NCBI GenBank assembly: GCA_009773455.1
Contig: WSXU01000007.1
Span: forward strand, 98,841 to 162,840
DNA length: 64,000 bases
Direction: 5' to 3'
Source of the DNA: Bacteroidota bacterium
GTDB lineage: Bacteria; Bacteroidota; Bacteroidia; Bacteroidales; Lentimicrobiaceae
Within the stretch, counting starts at the first letter, position 1. Every line of letters begins with the position of its first letter. A program made the position numbers and the translations under genes. Of the stretch, positions 24,787 through 34,075 are shown piece after piece. A model generated the notes under the pieces. The model made no database searches, was not told the origin of the DNA, and saw nothing but the letters and a program-made list of their open reading frames with translations.

Positions 24787-25353
24787 ATGGGCATGGAAAA
24801 TATGCGGTTGTTCGTTGCTATAAAAATTGATCCGCAGGAACAATTCCTGAACACATACGGATTCCTTAAGCAGGCGCTTGATTTCAACATTATTAAGTGG
24901 GTTGAACTTCAGAATATCCACCTGACCCTTAAATTCATCGGCGATACTCTTCCCGATGAGGTTCCACAAATCATTGAAGCACTTTCAGAAGCCTGTGAGG
25001 GAATTAGTCCATTCCAGCTTGAAATTGCAAATACAGGTGTATTTGGAAGCAATTACAATCCAAAAGTTATCTGGTTTGGCATTACACCCAATGCAATGCT
25101 TTCAAGCCTTGCTCAAAATGTCTCATCAAAACTTGAAACAGTGGGCATCCTGGGAGACCGGCAAAATTTTGTCCCTCATCTTACCATCGGACGAATCCGC
25201 GAGATAAAGGACAAAAAGTATTTTCAGCAACTTATGGGAAGATTCAATGAAGTGGAACTGCAAAGTCAGGCTGTAACCGGATTCACTTTATATGAGAGTA
25301 TTCTGAAGCGTGAGGGTCCGCAATACAATGAACTGGAAACCTATCATTTCTGA
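24787..25353 (+). CDS. thpR: RNA 2',3'-cyclic phosphodiesterase (ThpR/LigT family)
   Basis: A 188-residue protein from this start (193 from the ATG at 24772). It shows both HxTx motifs of the 2H phosphoesterase fold: HLTLKFIG near the N-terminus and HLTIGRI near the C-terminus. The opening MRLFVAIKI and the phrase VIWFGI are typical of the family, formerly called 2'-5' RNA ligase. It hydrolyses 2',3'-cyclic phosphate ends of RNA in the cytoplasm. It begins the host side of the tRNA junction, reads away from the tRNA, and is intact. Confidence 0.85.
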   Translation: MGMENMRLFVAIKIDPQEQFLNTYGFLKQALDFNIIKWVELQNIHLTLKFIGDTLPDEVPQIIEALSEACEGISPFQLEIANTGVFGSNYNPKVIWFGITPNAMLSSLAQNVSSKLETVGILGDRQNFVPHLTIGRIREIKDKKYFQQLMGRFNEVELQSQAVTGFTLYESILKREGPQYNELETYHF

Positions 25354-25362
25354 TTATTGTTT

Positions 25363-25722
25363 CTATTCCGGTATTTCTGTTCCCTTTATATCCTCTTTTT
25401 TCTGCTTCTTTGTCAGCCTGATTTCCAGGATATAATCGAGAATCAGAGCTATTCCACCGAAAAGTGAAACAAGAGAAAAATAAGCAGCTTCACGTTCCAT
25501 TACTCCCGAACTGACAAGTATATTGGCAATAATCAGGCCGCAGCCTATTCCGGTAAAAAGCAAGCCATATTTGAGAGAAGAAAAATCATTGGTTTTCTTT
25601 TCAAACGACATAGGATCCAGTCCACGGTCGAGCAGGGCCATCCTTTCTTTTCTGCGGATAAGCAGGTAGACAATACCATATATGGTAGCAAAAATGGTGG
25701 CGGGAATCAGAAATTCATTCAT
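25363..25722 (-). CDS. DUF6249-like membrane protein
   Basis: A 119-residue protein with three predicted transmembrane helices (FLIPATIFATIYGIVYLLI, YGLLFTGIGCGLIIANILV and YFSLVSLFGGIALILDYIL) and a basic linker (RRKERMALLDRGLDP) that is typical of this small family. In Bacteroidota the family is often next to ECF sigma factor genes, as here, where it is transcribed divergently from the sigma gene. Its function is unknown; a role in envelope stress sensing is only inferred. Confidence 0.75.
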   Translation of the reverse strand: MNEFLIPATIFATIYGIVYLLIRRKERMALLDRGLDPMSFEKKTNDFSSLKYGLLFTGIGCGLIIANILVSSGVMEREAAYFSLVSLFGGIALILDYILEIRLTKKQKKEDIKGTEIPE

Positions 25723-25865
25723 GGGTCTGGTTTTTAAGGTTTTTAATCTGTTTGTTGCATTTTTGACGCAATTCTGTTATACAGGTTACAAAACATAGCA
25801 CTCTCATTTTAAAATACTGTAAATTAGCGCATAGAACTCTGACCAGATTTGAAAATCCGGATTTT

Positions 25866-25887
25866 GTAACCGGATCGCATCGGTTAC
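25866..25887. promoter_or_regulatory. Inverted repeat before the sigma factor gene
   Basis: GTAACCG (25866-25872) and CGGTTAC (25881-25887) are exact inverted copies with an 8-base loop. A second imperfect repeat (ATCCGG/CCGGAT) overlaps the left arm. The site is 15 bases before the sigma factor ATG and could fold in the mRNA leader or bind a regulator. Confidence 0.4.
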
Positions 25888-25902
25888 GTCTAAAGTGAAA
25901 CG

Positions 25903-26481
25903 ATGAACCAGCCAGACGACAATCATATCATTCAGAAGATACTTGAAGGCAATACCGGAGCATATTCGGTTATTGTTGACAGATATAAAGATCTGGTGTA
26001 TTCGGTTGTTCTGAAAATTGTTAAAAACAGGGAAGAGGCTGAGGAAACGGCGCAGGACACTTTCCTGAAAGCATTTCATGCACTGCCTGGTTTTAAAAGG
26101 GAGGCCAAGTTCAGTACATGGTTGTTCCGCATTGCCTATAATACGGCCATTTCAAAAGCCCGGCGCAGGCAGGTTACAACAACAGCTATTGACGATAAAC
26201 TGATTGAGAATTACAGTACCGATGAAATCAGGGAGAATCTGGGTCAGATGGACACCGAAGACCAGGTGAGGGTTCTTCAGAAGGCTTTACAGATTCTGGG
26301 AAAGGATGATCAGTTGCTGATACAATTGTTTTACCGAAACCGGCAAAGTGTTGAAGAAATTGCAGCAATTACCGGTTTATCTGATACCAATGTAAAAGTG
26401 AAGCTTCACAGGATAAGAAAAAAACTTTATTTTGAGATGCAGTCACAACAAAAAACCGGTATCGCACAAATAACCAATTAA
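25903..26481 (+). CDS. ECF RNA polymerase sigma factor, RpoE type
   Basis: A 192-residue sigma-70 factor with region 2 (about 10-95: DRYKDLVYSVVLKIVKNREE, AQDTFLKAF, FSTWLFRIAYNTA) and region 4 (about 125-185: EDQLL-type helix, VEEIAAITGLSDTNVKVKLH). It directs RNA polymerase to a small regulon, usually envelope stress. The next gene encodes a membrane protein with a short N-terminal cytoplasmic part, a possible anti-sigma factor. The upstream inverted repeat and divergent membrane gene may belong to the same control circuit. Confidence 0.9.
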   Translation: MNQPDDNHIIQKILEGNTGAYSVIVDRYKDLVYSVVLKIVKNREEAEETAQDTFLKAFHALPGFKREAKFSTWLFRIAYNTAISKARRRQVTTTAIDDKLIENYSTDEIRENLGQMDTEDQVRVLQKALQILGKDDQLLIQLFYRNRQSVEEIAAITGLSDTNVKVKLHRIRKKLYFEMQSQQKTGIAQITN

Positions 26482-26497
26482 TTTTAATTTTGCAGTG

Positions 26498-26944
26498 ATG
26501 AACACCCAACAAAATATTGACCATACCGACGATCTGTTTCTGTTTGAACTGATGGAAAAACTTCCGGTTGAAAAAGCTCCTGAGGGGTTTACATCCGGAA
26601 TTATGCAGCAGGTATACGCCGGGGTTGAGCCTGTTTCTGAATCACCCGAATACAGGAGGCAAATGATCTGGGCATATCTTGCGATCGGAGCAGCTATAAT
26701 CATTTTCCTGATAATGATGTTTGCCCAATGGCCTTTCTTAAAAATAAACCTCCCCACCGAGCAGGTTCAACTCCTCAACATCCTGCACACTACATTAGGG
26801 TTTTTTGAAGGTTTCAGCCGGTTTTTGACCTACCTTAAAGGCTCATCAACCATGCTTATTATTTTCTTTTCCCTTACCCTGCTTCTTATTGTTGAACGGT
26901 TTTTCAGACGAGGAATTACTCAAAAAAGCTCCTTTCTTTTCTGA
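26498..26944 (+). CDS. Membrane protein, possible anti-sigma factor
   Basis: A 148-residue protein (ATG at 26498; a GTG three bases earlier is possible). The N-terminal 60 residues are cytoplasmic in style and contain LMEKLPVEKAPEGFTSGIM, a stretch shared by anti-sigma-like proteins of this phylum. Two transmembrane helices follow (IWAYLAIGAAIIIFLIMMF and TMLIIFFSLTLLLIVERFF). No zinc motif is present. It starts 16 bases after the sigma factor stop, so both are co-transcribed. A TAATTTTG box just upstream (26485-26492) could give extra transcription. Confidence 0.7.
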   Translation: MNTQQNIDHTDDLFLFELMEKLPVEKAPEGFTSGIMQQVYAGVEPVSESPEYRRQMIWAYLAIGAAIIIFLIMMFAQWPFLKINLPTEQVQLLNILHTTLGFFEGFSRFLTYLKGSSTMLIIFFSLTLLLIVERFFRRGITQKSSFLF

Positions 26945-26954
26945 TTTCTGAGCC

Positions 26955-27833
26955 ATGATCCCTGATGAGATCTGTCAATACCTTGAAAACTGGCTTCACA
27001 TTGAAACATCGCCTTTTACAGAAATTATTTCCTTTGTTCCGGCCGGCGGGGGCTCAATCAATCAGGCTTTCCGCCTTGAGACCAGTTCGGGCAATTATTT
27101 TATTAAATACAATTCCGCAGACCGATATCCTGGAATGTTTGAATGTGAAGCGAAGGGCCTGAATTTACTGAGGAAATCAGGCTGCATACAGATTCCTGTT
27201 GTCCTTCATCAGGCTGTAACCGGAAAATTTGACTTCCTTATGCTCAGTTACATTGATTCTTCTCAGCCAGAGAATAACTTCTGGCAGGTGTTTGGTCAAC
27301 AACTGGCAGCTTTGCACCAGAATTCTTCGCCCGTTTTCGGACTGGAATATGACAATTACATCGGATCACTCAAACAGGTAAATCACCCTCATGCTTCCTG
27401 GTATGAATTTCTGATTTCTGAAAGGCTTGAGCCACAAGTTAAACAGGCCATTGATGATGGATTGCTTAATTTGACCGATGCCCGCAGGTTTGATAATTTC
27501 TATAAAAAGCTACCCGAAATATTGCCCCAGGAGCCACCTGCGTTGCTCCACGGGGATTTGTGGAGTGGCAATTTTATGGTTGGTGGGGATGGTCTTCCCT
27601 GTATTTTTGATCCTGCTGTTTACTATGGACACAGGGAAACTGATATTGGAATGACCAGACTGTTCGGAGGATTTCCCAAACAGTTTTATGATGCATATCA
27701 AGATGCATTGCCTATGGAAAAAGGGTGGGAAGCCCGTGTAGAGTATAACCAACTTTATCCGCTACTGGTACATGTTAATCTTTTCGGAAGAAGTTATACT
27801 TCTCAGGTAAGGCAGATAACCGGCCGTTTTTAA
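26955..27833 (+). CDS. Fructosamine kinase family protein
   Basis: A 292-residue protein with the aminoglycoside-phosphotransferase-like fold of fructosamine kinases. Visible motifs are the Gly-rich start GGGSINQAFRLET, the ATP-site Lys in NYFIKYNS, the catalytic HGDLWSGNFM and the metal-binding IFDPAVYYGHRETDIGM. It phosphorylates ketosamine adducts on glycated amines or a small molecule, with repair or scavenging as the result. It starts 10 bases after the membrane gene stop, so it is probably part of the sigma operon. Confidence 0.85.
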   Translation: MIPDEICQYLENWLHIETSPFTEIISFVPAGGGSINQAFRLETSSGNYFIKYNSADRYPGMFECEAKGLNLLRKSGCIQIPVVLHQAVTGKFDFLMLSYIDSSQPENNFWQVFGQQLAALHQNSSPVFGLEYDNYIGSLKQVNHPHASWYEFLISERLEPQVKQAIDDGLLNLTDARRFDNFYKKLPEILPQEPPALLHGDLWSGNFMVGGDGLPCIFDPAVYYGHRETDIGMTRLFGGFPKQFYDAYQDALPMEKGWEARVEYNQLYPLLVHVNLFGRSYTSQVRQITGRF

Positions 27834-27929
27834 TCTGCCGGATAACCGCTGTTGATGGCATGCCTGATGTTAAAGGAAAATAAACAATATAATCCCGGAT
27901 TCAATATAATACCTGTAGCCTGATATTGC

Positions 27930-29318
27930 CTATTTAACCTTTCCTTCCCGTCGTTCTTCCCAGAGCTGTTTGAAGTTTCTTTCGCTGATGACCGGTAATT
28001 GCCGGCGCTGACCCCATGCTCTGGCGAATACCTTGTTCAGTACCAGATTTTTTAATTTGCCGCTCCCGGTATCCATCCATTTTCTGTTCAGCATGATCTT
28101 TTTCCAGGCGTACATAGAAAAGGCATCAAAAACTGAATAAGTTCTCATTTTGATGCTATCGTTCCTGTTGTACAACAATAATTCATGCAAATTAATCTTA
28201 ACAGGGCAAACTTCGCTGCAACTACCGCACAGAGATGATGCGTAGCTCAGATGTTTGAAATCATTCATTCCCTTCAGCCAGGGAGTAATCACCGAACCTA
28301 TGGGGCCGGAATAGGTGGATCCGTATGTATGTCCGCCAATTGTTTTATATACCGGACAGGTATTGAGACAGGCGCCACACCTGATGCAGCTTAAAGCGCG
28401 GCGCTGGTGTTTTCTTGCCAGTAAATCACTCCGCCCGTTGTCGAGCAGAATCACATACATTTCCTGCGGCCCGTCAATTTCACCATCCTGGCGGGGACCA
28501 CTGATGATGCTGTTGTAGGCTGTTAAATTCTGACCTGTACCATGAGTTGCCAGCAGTGGCCAGAAGAGGTCCAGGTTCCTGAAAGATGGGATTACTTTTT
28601 CGATACCTGCAATAACTATATGAACCCTGGGGAAGGACATGCTCAGCAAACCGTTTCCCTCATTTTCAGTCAGGCATACTGAACCAGTATCTACAATGAT
28701 AAAGTTAGCCCCGGTGATACCGACATCCGCAAAGAAGAATTTTTCGCGAAGCAGTTTACGCACATATGCTGTGATTTGTTCGGGAGTACTGTTGGCCGGC
28801 ATGCCAAATTTATCCTGGAACAACTTTGCTACATCCTCCTTTGATTTATGCATTGCAGGAGTAACAATATGGTATGGAGGTTCTCCGGCCTGCTGAACGA
28901 TAAATTCACCAAGATCCGTTTCGAGCGATTCTATTCCTTTCCCTTCAAGGTGCTCATTGAGTCCGATTTCTTCAGATACCATTGTTTTTGATTTTACAAC
29001 CCTGGTTGCATTGTGTTTAACCATGATTGTATCAATCTCACGCAAGGCATCAGCTGCATCCTGGGCCCAGATTACCTTTCCGCCATTCCGTTCGAAATTG
29101 GCTTCAAAATCAGCAAGATTTTTTTCAAGTTCGCTGATTGACTTATATTTGATGTTTGCAGCCCGTTGACGGGCCAGTTCAATATTTACATATTGTTGTT
29201 TACCTCTGACAACAGCTTCATCATACCGGCTTATATTATATCCGATTTTTTGCCTGTGGCTGTGATCTGACGCTTTGATTTCGGAATCCTGCCTGAACTT
29301 ATTATATATTTCGGTCAT
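27930..29318 (-). CDS. lutB: LutB-type iron-sulfur LUD-domain protein
   Basis: A 462-residue protein (ATG at 29318; a GTG codon just before is less likely). The N-terminal two thirds are a LUD domain (GITGANFIIVDTGSVCLTEN). The C-terminal part has two 4Fe-4S sites: CIRCGACLNTCPVYKTIGGH, then CGSCSEVCPVKINLHELL. LutB works with LutA and LutC in L-lactate oxidation at the membrane. Here neither partner is adjacent. It follows rpiB in the same direction with a 6-base gap, so both form one unit. Confidence 0.85.
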   Translation of the reverse strand: MTEIYNKFRQDSEIKASDHSHRQKIGYNISRYDEAVVRGKQQYVNIELARQRAANIKYKSISELEKNLADFEANFERNGGKVIWAQDAADALREIDTIMVKHNATRVVKSKTMVSEEIGLNEHLEGKGIESLETDLGEFIVQQAGEPPYHIVTPAMHKSKEDVAKLFQDKFGMPANSTPEQITAYVRKLLREKFFFADVGITGANFIIVDTGSVCLTENEGNGLLSMSFPRVHIVIAGIEKVIPSFRNLDLFWPLLATHGTGQNLTAYNSIISGPRQDGEIDGPQEMYVILLDNGRSDLLARKHQRRALSCIRCGACLNTCPVYKTIGGHTYGSTYSGPIGSVITPWLKGMNDFKHLSYASSLCGSCSEVCPVKINLHELLLYNRNDSIKMRTYSVFDAFSMYAWKKIMLNRKWMDTGSGKLKNLVLNKVFARAWGQRRQLPVISERNFKQLWEERREGKVK

Positions 29319-29324
29319 CACTGA

Positions 29325-29774
29325 TCATAAAAGATGTGATATTTTTTCAGTTCTCATCTGATGCCGTCCACCCTCAAAACCGGTATTCAGAAATAATTTA
29401 ACTGCTTTAATGGCGTCATCATAGTCGATAAAACGTCCGGGTAATGAAAGTATATTTGCATCGTTGTGCCTTCGTGTAAGTTCAGCCTGTTCACTGTTCC
29501 AGCATAAAGCTCCCCTGACACCAGGGTATTTATTTACAACCATATTAACCCCATTTCCACTTCCGCAAATTGCTATACCCCGTAAAAAAACACCATCATT
29601 CACAGCTTTGCCCAAATTATGTGCATAGTCAGGATAATCAACACTCTCGGTTGAACCGGTTCCAAAATCATGTAACTGATAACCTTCAGACGACAGTACT
29701 TTTATCAGGAACGATTTTAATTCAAAGCCCGCATGATCACTTGCCAGTGCCAAAGGTTGAGACTTATCCCACAT
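29325..29774 (-). CDS. rpiB: Ribose-5-phosphate isomerase B
   Basis: A 149-residue protein of the RpiB/LacA/LacB family. It has LASDHAGFELK near the start, the active-site Cys in ICGSGNGVNMVVNK, GVRGALCWN, and RRHNDANILSLPGR. It interconverts ribose 5-phosphate and ribulose 5-phosphate in the pentose phosphate pathway. It is the first gene of a leftward pair with lutB; an AT-rich 517-base spacer separates it from nadA. Length is normal. Confidence 0.93.
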   Translation of the reverse strand: MWDKSQPLALASDHAGFELKSFLIKVLSSEGYQLHDFGTGSTESVDYPDYAHNLGKAVNDGVFLRGIAICGSGNGVNMVVNKYPGVRGALCWNSEQAELTRRHNDANILSLPGRFIDYDDAIKAVKLFLNTGFEGGRHQMRTEKISHLL

Positions 29775-30291
29775 TGTTAATAAAATTTAATGACAAAATT
29801 AATCATAAATCATGCTTGATTACGAATGGCTTTTATTATTAGCCACTTAATAAAAATCCAACTGAAAAGATAAAGATACATCAGTTTAGTTTTCAGATTT
29901 TTAGATTTTGTTAACATCTGTGTGTTAATTCCGGTGTAATTTTGTTTGCAAGTTCTGATAAAGACAATAATAACTCAAACGTTTTTCATCATTATGATCA
30001 GATACCTCTTAAGTCCTGTTTTTATCAGAAGAATTCAACAATTCATCAACCATACATAATGGGTAATAATCACTTATTAACCTGTTAAAATAATATTATC
30101 AACCTGTTGTTGATAATAACGGAAGTCGCTGAATTTCCGGATGAGTAAAAATAATACGCTGTTAATAACCCGTTGACAAACCACTGAAAATTAATAATGC
30201 AAGAAAAAAATGCATGAATTTGTCAACACAATTAACAGCGCTTAATAATAATAATGTTTATTTAAATAAATTACTATTAAATACTGAAAAC
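29775..30291. other. AT-rich divergent spacer with DnaA-box-like nonamers
   Basis: Between rpiB (leftward) and nadA (rightward). Four nonamers are close to the TTATCCACA box: TTATTAACC (30074-30082), TTATCAACC (30096-30104), TTATCAACA on the minus strand (30108-30116) and TTATTAACA on the minus strand (30160-30168). TATTATCAAC and its inverted copy (30094-30103/30109-30118) form a 10-bp hairpin. It could be an origin-like site or a regulator target for nadA; dnaA is not in view. Confidence 0.35.
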
Positions 30292-31272
30292 ATGGAGAAT
30301 CCGGGAAGCGAACGGAGCAAGAACATTTCCGACGCTGAATTGATTTTAAAGATAAAACAACTGCAGAAAGAAAAAAATGCAATTGTACTTGCACATTATT
30401 ACCAGGTGCCGGAAATTCAGGATCTGGCAGATTTTGTAGGTGACAGCCTTCAATTATCGCAAAAAGCATCCGAAACAAGCGCAGATATCATTGTTTTTGC
30501 CGGAGTTCACTTTATGGCTGAAACAGCAAAGATTCTCAGTCCCGGGAAGAAAGTGCTGTTACCCGATCTGTCGGCCGGTTGTTCACTGGCCGACAGTTGC
30601 CCTCCTGAAGCCTTCAGTCGCTTTATTACAGCCAACCCGGGGCATACTGTAATTTCATACATTAATTGCTCTGCGGCTGTTAAAACCATGTCTGACGTCA
30701 TCTGTACTTCAAGCAATGCGAAACTGATTGTGAATTCATTTCCCGTGGATGAGCAGATTATATTTGCCCCTGATAAAAACCTGGGTGCCTATATTAACAA
30801 TACAACAGGCCGAAATATGCTGCTTTGGGATGGTAGTTGCCATGTTCACAACCAATTAAGTGATGAGAAAGTAATTCAGCTCAGAATCGATAATCCGGAT
30901 GCAAAATTAATAGCTCATCCTGAATGCCGTGGCCCAATTCTTGCCCTGGCTGATTTTATCGGTTCAACCGCAGCGCTGCTGGAATATACCAAAAAAGACA
31001 GCAGCCGTCGGTATATAGTAGCTACTGAAGGAGGAATCATACACCAGATGAAGAAAGCCTCAGCCGATAAGGAATTTATTGTTGTTCCGGCAGATGAGAC
31101 CTGTTCTTGTAATGACTGCCCTTTTATGAAAATGAATACGCTGGAAAAATTGTACCAGTGCCTGAAAAATGAAACCCCCGAAATAGTGATTGATCGTGAA
31201 ATTATTGAAAAAGCCAAAAAACCAATTTTGAGGATGCTTGAAATTTCAAGGGCTGCGAAACTGATAAAATAA
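30292..31272 (+). CDS. nadA: Quinolinate synthase A
   Basis: A 326-residue protein from the ATG at 30292, which begins near where related NadA proteins begin; an in-frame ATG at 30214 would add 26 residues of AT-rich leader. Family signatures are AHYYQVPEIQDLAD, GVHFMAETAKIL, AHPECRGPI and ATEGGIIHQ. The three cluster Cys are in GCSLAD, PECRG and SCNDC. It makes quinolinate from iminoaspartate and dihydroxyacetone phosphate in NAD synthesis. NadB and NadC genes are not adjacent. Confidence 0.9.
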   Translation: MENPGSERSKNISDAELILKIKQLQKEKNAIVLAHYYQVPEIQDLADFVGDSLQLSQKASETSADIIVFAGVHFMAETAKILSPGKKVLLPDLSAGCSLADSCPPEAFSRFITANPGHTVISYINCSAAVKTMSDVICTSSNAKLIVNSFPVDEQIIFAPDKNLGAYINNTTGRNMLLWDGSCHVHNQLSDEKVIQLRIDNPDAKLIAHPECRGPILALADFIGSTAALLEYTKKDSSRRYIVATEGGIIHQMKKASADKEFIVVPADETCSCNDCPFMKMNTLEKLYQCLKNETPEIVIDREIIEKAKKPILRMLEISRAAKLIK

Positions 31273-31310
31273 TTCAGGTGCAATATTTTTGATTTAACTA
31301 ACTTTACAGA

Positions 31311-32828
31311 ATGCATAGAATTTCATTTTCCTTAGTGCTGCTGCTCTGTGTCTTACTTGTCAAGGCTCAGGAAAATACAGTTGTTCCCAATGGTTACAAT
31401 AAATTTCTTTATGCCAATGGAAAGGTATCAAGTGAAGGTATGATGCGCGATGGAAAGCCTGACGGATACTGGAAGACCTATTATGAGAGCGGAATTGTTA
31501 AAGCAGAGGGAAACAGGAAGAATTTTGAACTGGACAGCGTATGGACTTTTTATGATGAATCCGGAAAAATCACATTGCAAATCAGCTATCTTAATGGAAA
31601 GAAAGAGGGCATTCGTCGCACTTTCAGGGAGAATGAAAAGGTAGAAGAAAACTTCTCTAATGATGTAAAGCAGGGATTGACCATAACCTACTATCCGGAT
31701 GGAAAAATTTTGCGGACAGTAAATTTTGATAATGGCCTTGAAAACGGTTTCGCCCGTGAGTATGCAACTGACGGAACTGTGGTAACCCTGATTGAATACC
31801 GCAGGGGTTTTGTGGTTGACAGGGAAAATATCAACAGGCGTGATAAAAACGGCCTGAAGCAAGGGCGGTGGAAATTTTTCTATGCCGATGGAAAAGTAAA
31901 AACTGAAGGTACCTATCGTGATGATAAGCGAAACGGCTACTTTAAGGAATATGATGAAAAAGGTGTGCTGACTGATGTTGGAAAATTTGTAAACGACGCG
32001 AGGCAGGAAGAAGTTCCGGAACTGGCAAAACTGGATGTTAGAACAGATTATTATCCTACAGGTAAAGTTAAGACTGTGGCCAGTTACAAAGGAAGTACTC
32101 CTGAAGGTGTACGACGCGAATATGCCGAAAACGGGCAGGTTACTTCATCGTTCATATATAAAAACGGAAAAATTATCGGTGAAGGTATCATTGATGACGA
32201 AGGTGTGAAAGATGGGCCCTGGAAAGAGTTCTACAACGATGGGCAGTTGAGATCGGAAGGCAGCTACCGGAATGGGAACAGAATTGGTAAATGGCGTTTC
32301 TATCATCCAAACAGTAACCTTGAGCAGGAAGGTAGTTTTAATAATCAGGGCAATGCAGATGGATCATGGAAATGGTATTATGACAACAGCAGCCTGTTGC
32401 GTGAAGAGAGCTATCTGAACGGAAAACTAGAGGGAATATTTACTGAATATGATGAGAATGGAAAAGCGATTGTCCAGGGTGAGTATGTTGACGGGCTTGA
32501 AGAAGGTTTGTGGAAATACCAGTTGGGTGATCACCGCGAAGAAGGCAATTACCGGGGAGGAATGCGTAATGGAGAATGGAATTATTATTACGATGATGGG
32601 CAGATTGCATTTCAGGGTTCATATATTGACGATAATCCCAATGGCCGGCATATCTGGTTTTGGCCTGACGGCAGGAAAAAGGATGAAGGGGAATTTATCA
32701 ACGGAATGAAAACTGGCGACTGGATACAATATAATGCCGATGGAACTGTATTTATGGTAATCTCATACGAGAACGGAACAGAGAAGAAATACGACGGGAT
32801 AAAAATCAAGCCTGAGTTCTCAGAATAG
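31311..32828 (+). CDS. Exported MORN/YwqK-repeat protein
   Basis: A 505-residue protein with an N-terminal signal peptide (FSLVLLLCVLLVKAQ) and then about 17 degenerate repeats of roughly 23 residues in the MORN/YwqK style (GxWxxYYxxGxxxxEGxYxxGxxxG, for example DGPWKEFYNDGQLRSEGSY). The repeats form beta-hairpins; in bacteria of this phylum such proteins are common, and the exact role is unknown. The name antitoxin in databases is by homology only. It is monocistronic between nadA and the nitroreductase gene. Confidence 0.8.
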   Translation: MHRISFSLVLLLCVLLVKAQENTVVPNGYNKFLYANGKVSSEGMMRDGKPDGYWKTYYESGIVKAEGNRKNFELDSVWTFYDESGKITLQISYLNGKKEGIRRTFRENEKVEENFSNDVKQGLTITYYPDGKILRTVNFDNGLENGFAREYATDGTVVTLIEYRRGFVVDRENINRRDKNGLKQGRWKFFYADGKVKTEGTYRDDKRNGYFKEYDEKGVLTDVGKFVNDARQEEVPELAKLDVRTDYYPTGKVKTVASYKGSTPEGVRREYAENGQVTSSFIYKNGKIIGEGIIDDEGVKDGPWKEFYNDGQLRSEGSYRNGNRIGKWRFYHPNSNLEQEGSFNNQGNADGSWKWYYDNSSLLREESYLNGKLEGIFTEYDENGKAIVQGEYVDGLEEGLWKYQLGDHREEGNYRGGMRNGEWNYYYDDGQIAFQGSYIDDNPNGRHIWFWPDGRKKDEGEFINGMKTGDWIQYNADGTVFMVISYENGTEKKYDGIKIKPEFSE

Positions 32829-32864
32829 GCCAACCTCTAATTATCAGTACTCAAAATATCTGTT

Positions 32865-33506
32865 ATGAGAAATTTCATTTTACCAATTCTGACTTTATGG
32901 GTACTTTTTATTCCCGTAAGTTCTTTTGCACAAAATGCCGATATTCAATTGTCAAAACCTGATATAAGTTCCGGAAAACCTCTGATGACTGCTTTAAATG
33001 AAAGAAGCTCACAAAGGGAATTCAGTGACCGGGAGCTCACGCCTGAACAAATCTCAGGGTTGCTTTGGGCCGCCTGCGGCATTAACAGGCCCGAAACCGG
33101 AAAACGAACAGCTCCTTCTGCCATGAACTGGCAGGATGTACAGGTATATGTTTTCCTGAAAACAGGAATCTACCTCTATAAAGAGGTCGAACACAAACTG
33201 GCGCTGATAAAAGAAGGCGATTACAGGGCCGCAGCCGGCAGTCAGGATTTTGTAGCAAGCGCGCCGGTTAACCTGGTTTATGTTTCAGATTACAGCCGGA
33301 TGACAAAGGCAAAAGATTCTGATAAGGAGTTCTATTCAGGAATCAACAGCGGTTTTATTTCACAGAATGTATATCTCTATTGTGCTTCTGAAGGGTTGAA
33401 CACCGTTGTGAGGGCATACATTGACCGGGATGCACTTCACAAACTGCTTGAATTGAAACCGGAGCAGCATGCTGTGGTTGCCCAGACCATAGGCTGCAAG
33501 CCCTAG
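32865..33506 (+). CDS. Exported nitroreductase-like (SagB/ThcOx-type) protein
   Basis: A 213-residue protein with a signal peptide (ILPILTLWVLFIPVSSFAQ) and a nitroreductase fold. Recognisable parts are LMTALNERSSQREFSDREL, LLWAACGINRPETGKRTAPS, FISQNVYLYCASEGLNTVVR and the end VAQTIGCKP. The family binds FMN and reduces or oxidises varied small substrates. Export is unusual for a flavin enzyme and implies cofactor insertion in the periplasm or Tat-independent folding. It follows the MORN gene by 36 bases and converges with the lipoprotein gene. Confidence 0.8.
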   Translation: MRNFILPILTLWVLFIPVSSFAQNADIQLSKPDISSGKPLMTALNERSSQREFSDRELTPEQISGLLWAACGINRPETGKRTAPSAMNWQDVQVYVFLKTGIYLYKEVEHKLALIKEGDYRAAAGSQDFVASAPVNLVYVSDYSRMTKAKDSDKEFYSGINSGFISQNVYLYCASEGLNTVVRAYIDRDALHKLLELKPEQHAVVAQTIGCKP

Positions 33507-33529
33507 CTCTTTAAAACGGGAAGAGAGAA

Positions 33530-34075
33530 TCACCGGGTGAGATGGTACCTGCGGTAGCTTCCATAGCTGCCACCTGAGCCGCCGGGAATGGTTTCGCGGC
33601 GCCATCCGGAAATGCGAATGCGATCCTCACTGAGTTCAACCAGGTCGAGATACATATCATAACCATCGACTACGAGATCTTCCCCCGGAAGTGCAAAAAA
33701 CAGGGTAATGTAATTGTTGTTACCTGAGTTGAAGTTGTATGGAACCCAGGCCGATGTATCAACACAGCTGATTCCGTTTTTCATGTACCGATGAATCATA
33801 TAACCTGCACCATATCCGGGAATTGTCTGATTGGGTTTCTGAAACTCAATGGAACCGTAATTGTTGAAAGTTGAATCTGTTTGTATTGTGCTGATGCCAC
33901 CACTAAAAAGATCAGTTTTAGTGACAAGGGTATCAACATTCCATATGCCATCTGAAAAGATCCGGATGGTTTTTTCAGTTTCGGTTTCGGTAAGTTCTTC
34001 GACTGCCTCGCAGGAAGACATTGCGGCTATCAAAAAGCAACATACAATCATGAGCAAAGAATACTTACTTTTCAT
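33530..34075 (-). CDS. Hypothetical lipoprotein
   Basis: A 181-residue protein with a lipoprotein signal peptide (SLLMIVCCFLIAAMSSC, lipobox Cys in MSSC). The mature part starts with an acidic linker (EAVEELTETETEK) and continues in beta-rich sequence of the lipocalin-like type found in many Bacteroidota lipoproteins. I do not recognise the family. It should be on the periplasmic side of a membrane. It converges with the nitroreductase gene, only 23 bases apart. Confidence 0.7.
   Translation of the reverse strand: MKSKYSLLMIVCCFLIAAMSSCEAVEELTETETEKTIRIFSDGIWNVDTLVTKTDLFSGGISTIQTDSTFNNYGSIEFQKPNQTIPGYGAGYMIHRYMKNGISCVDTSAWVPYNFNSGNNNYITLFFALPGEDLVVDGYDMYLDLVELSEDRIRISGWRRETIPGGSGGSYGSYRRYHLTR

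Noticed and set aside
33399..33605. Minus-strand ORF across the nitroreductase end
   Set aside because: Overlaps two well-supported genes and has no domain or start context.
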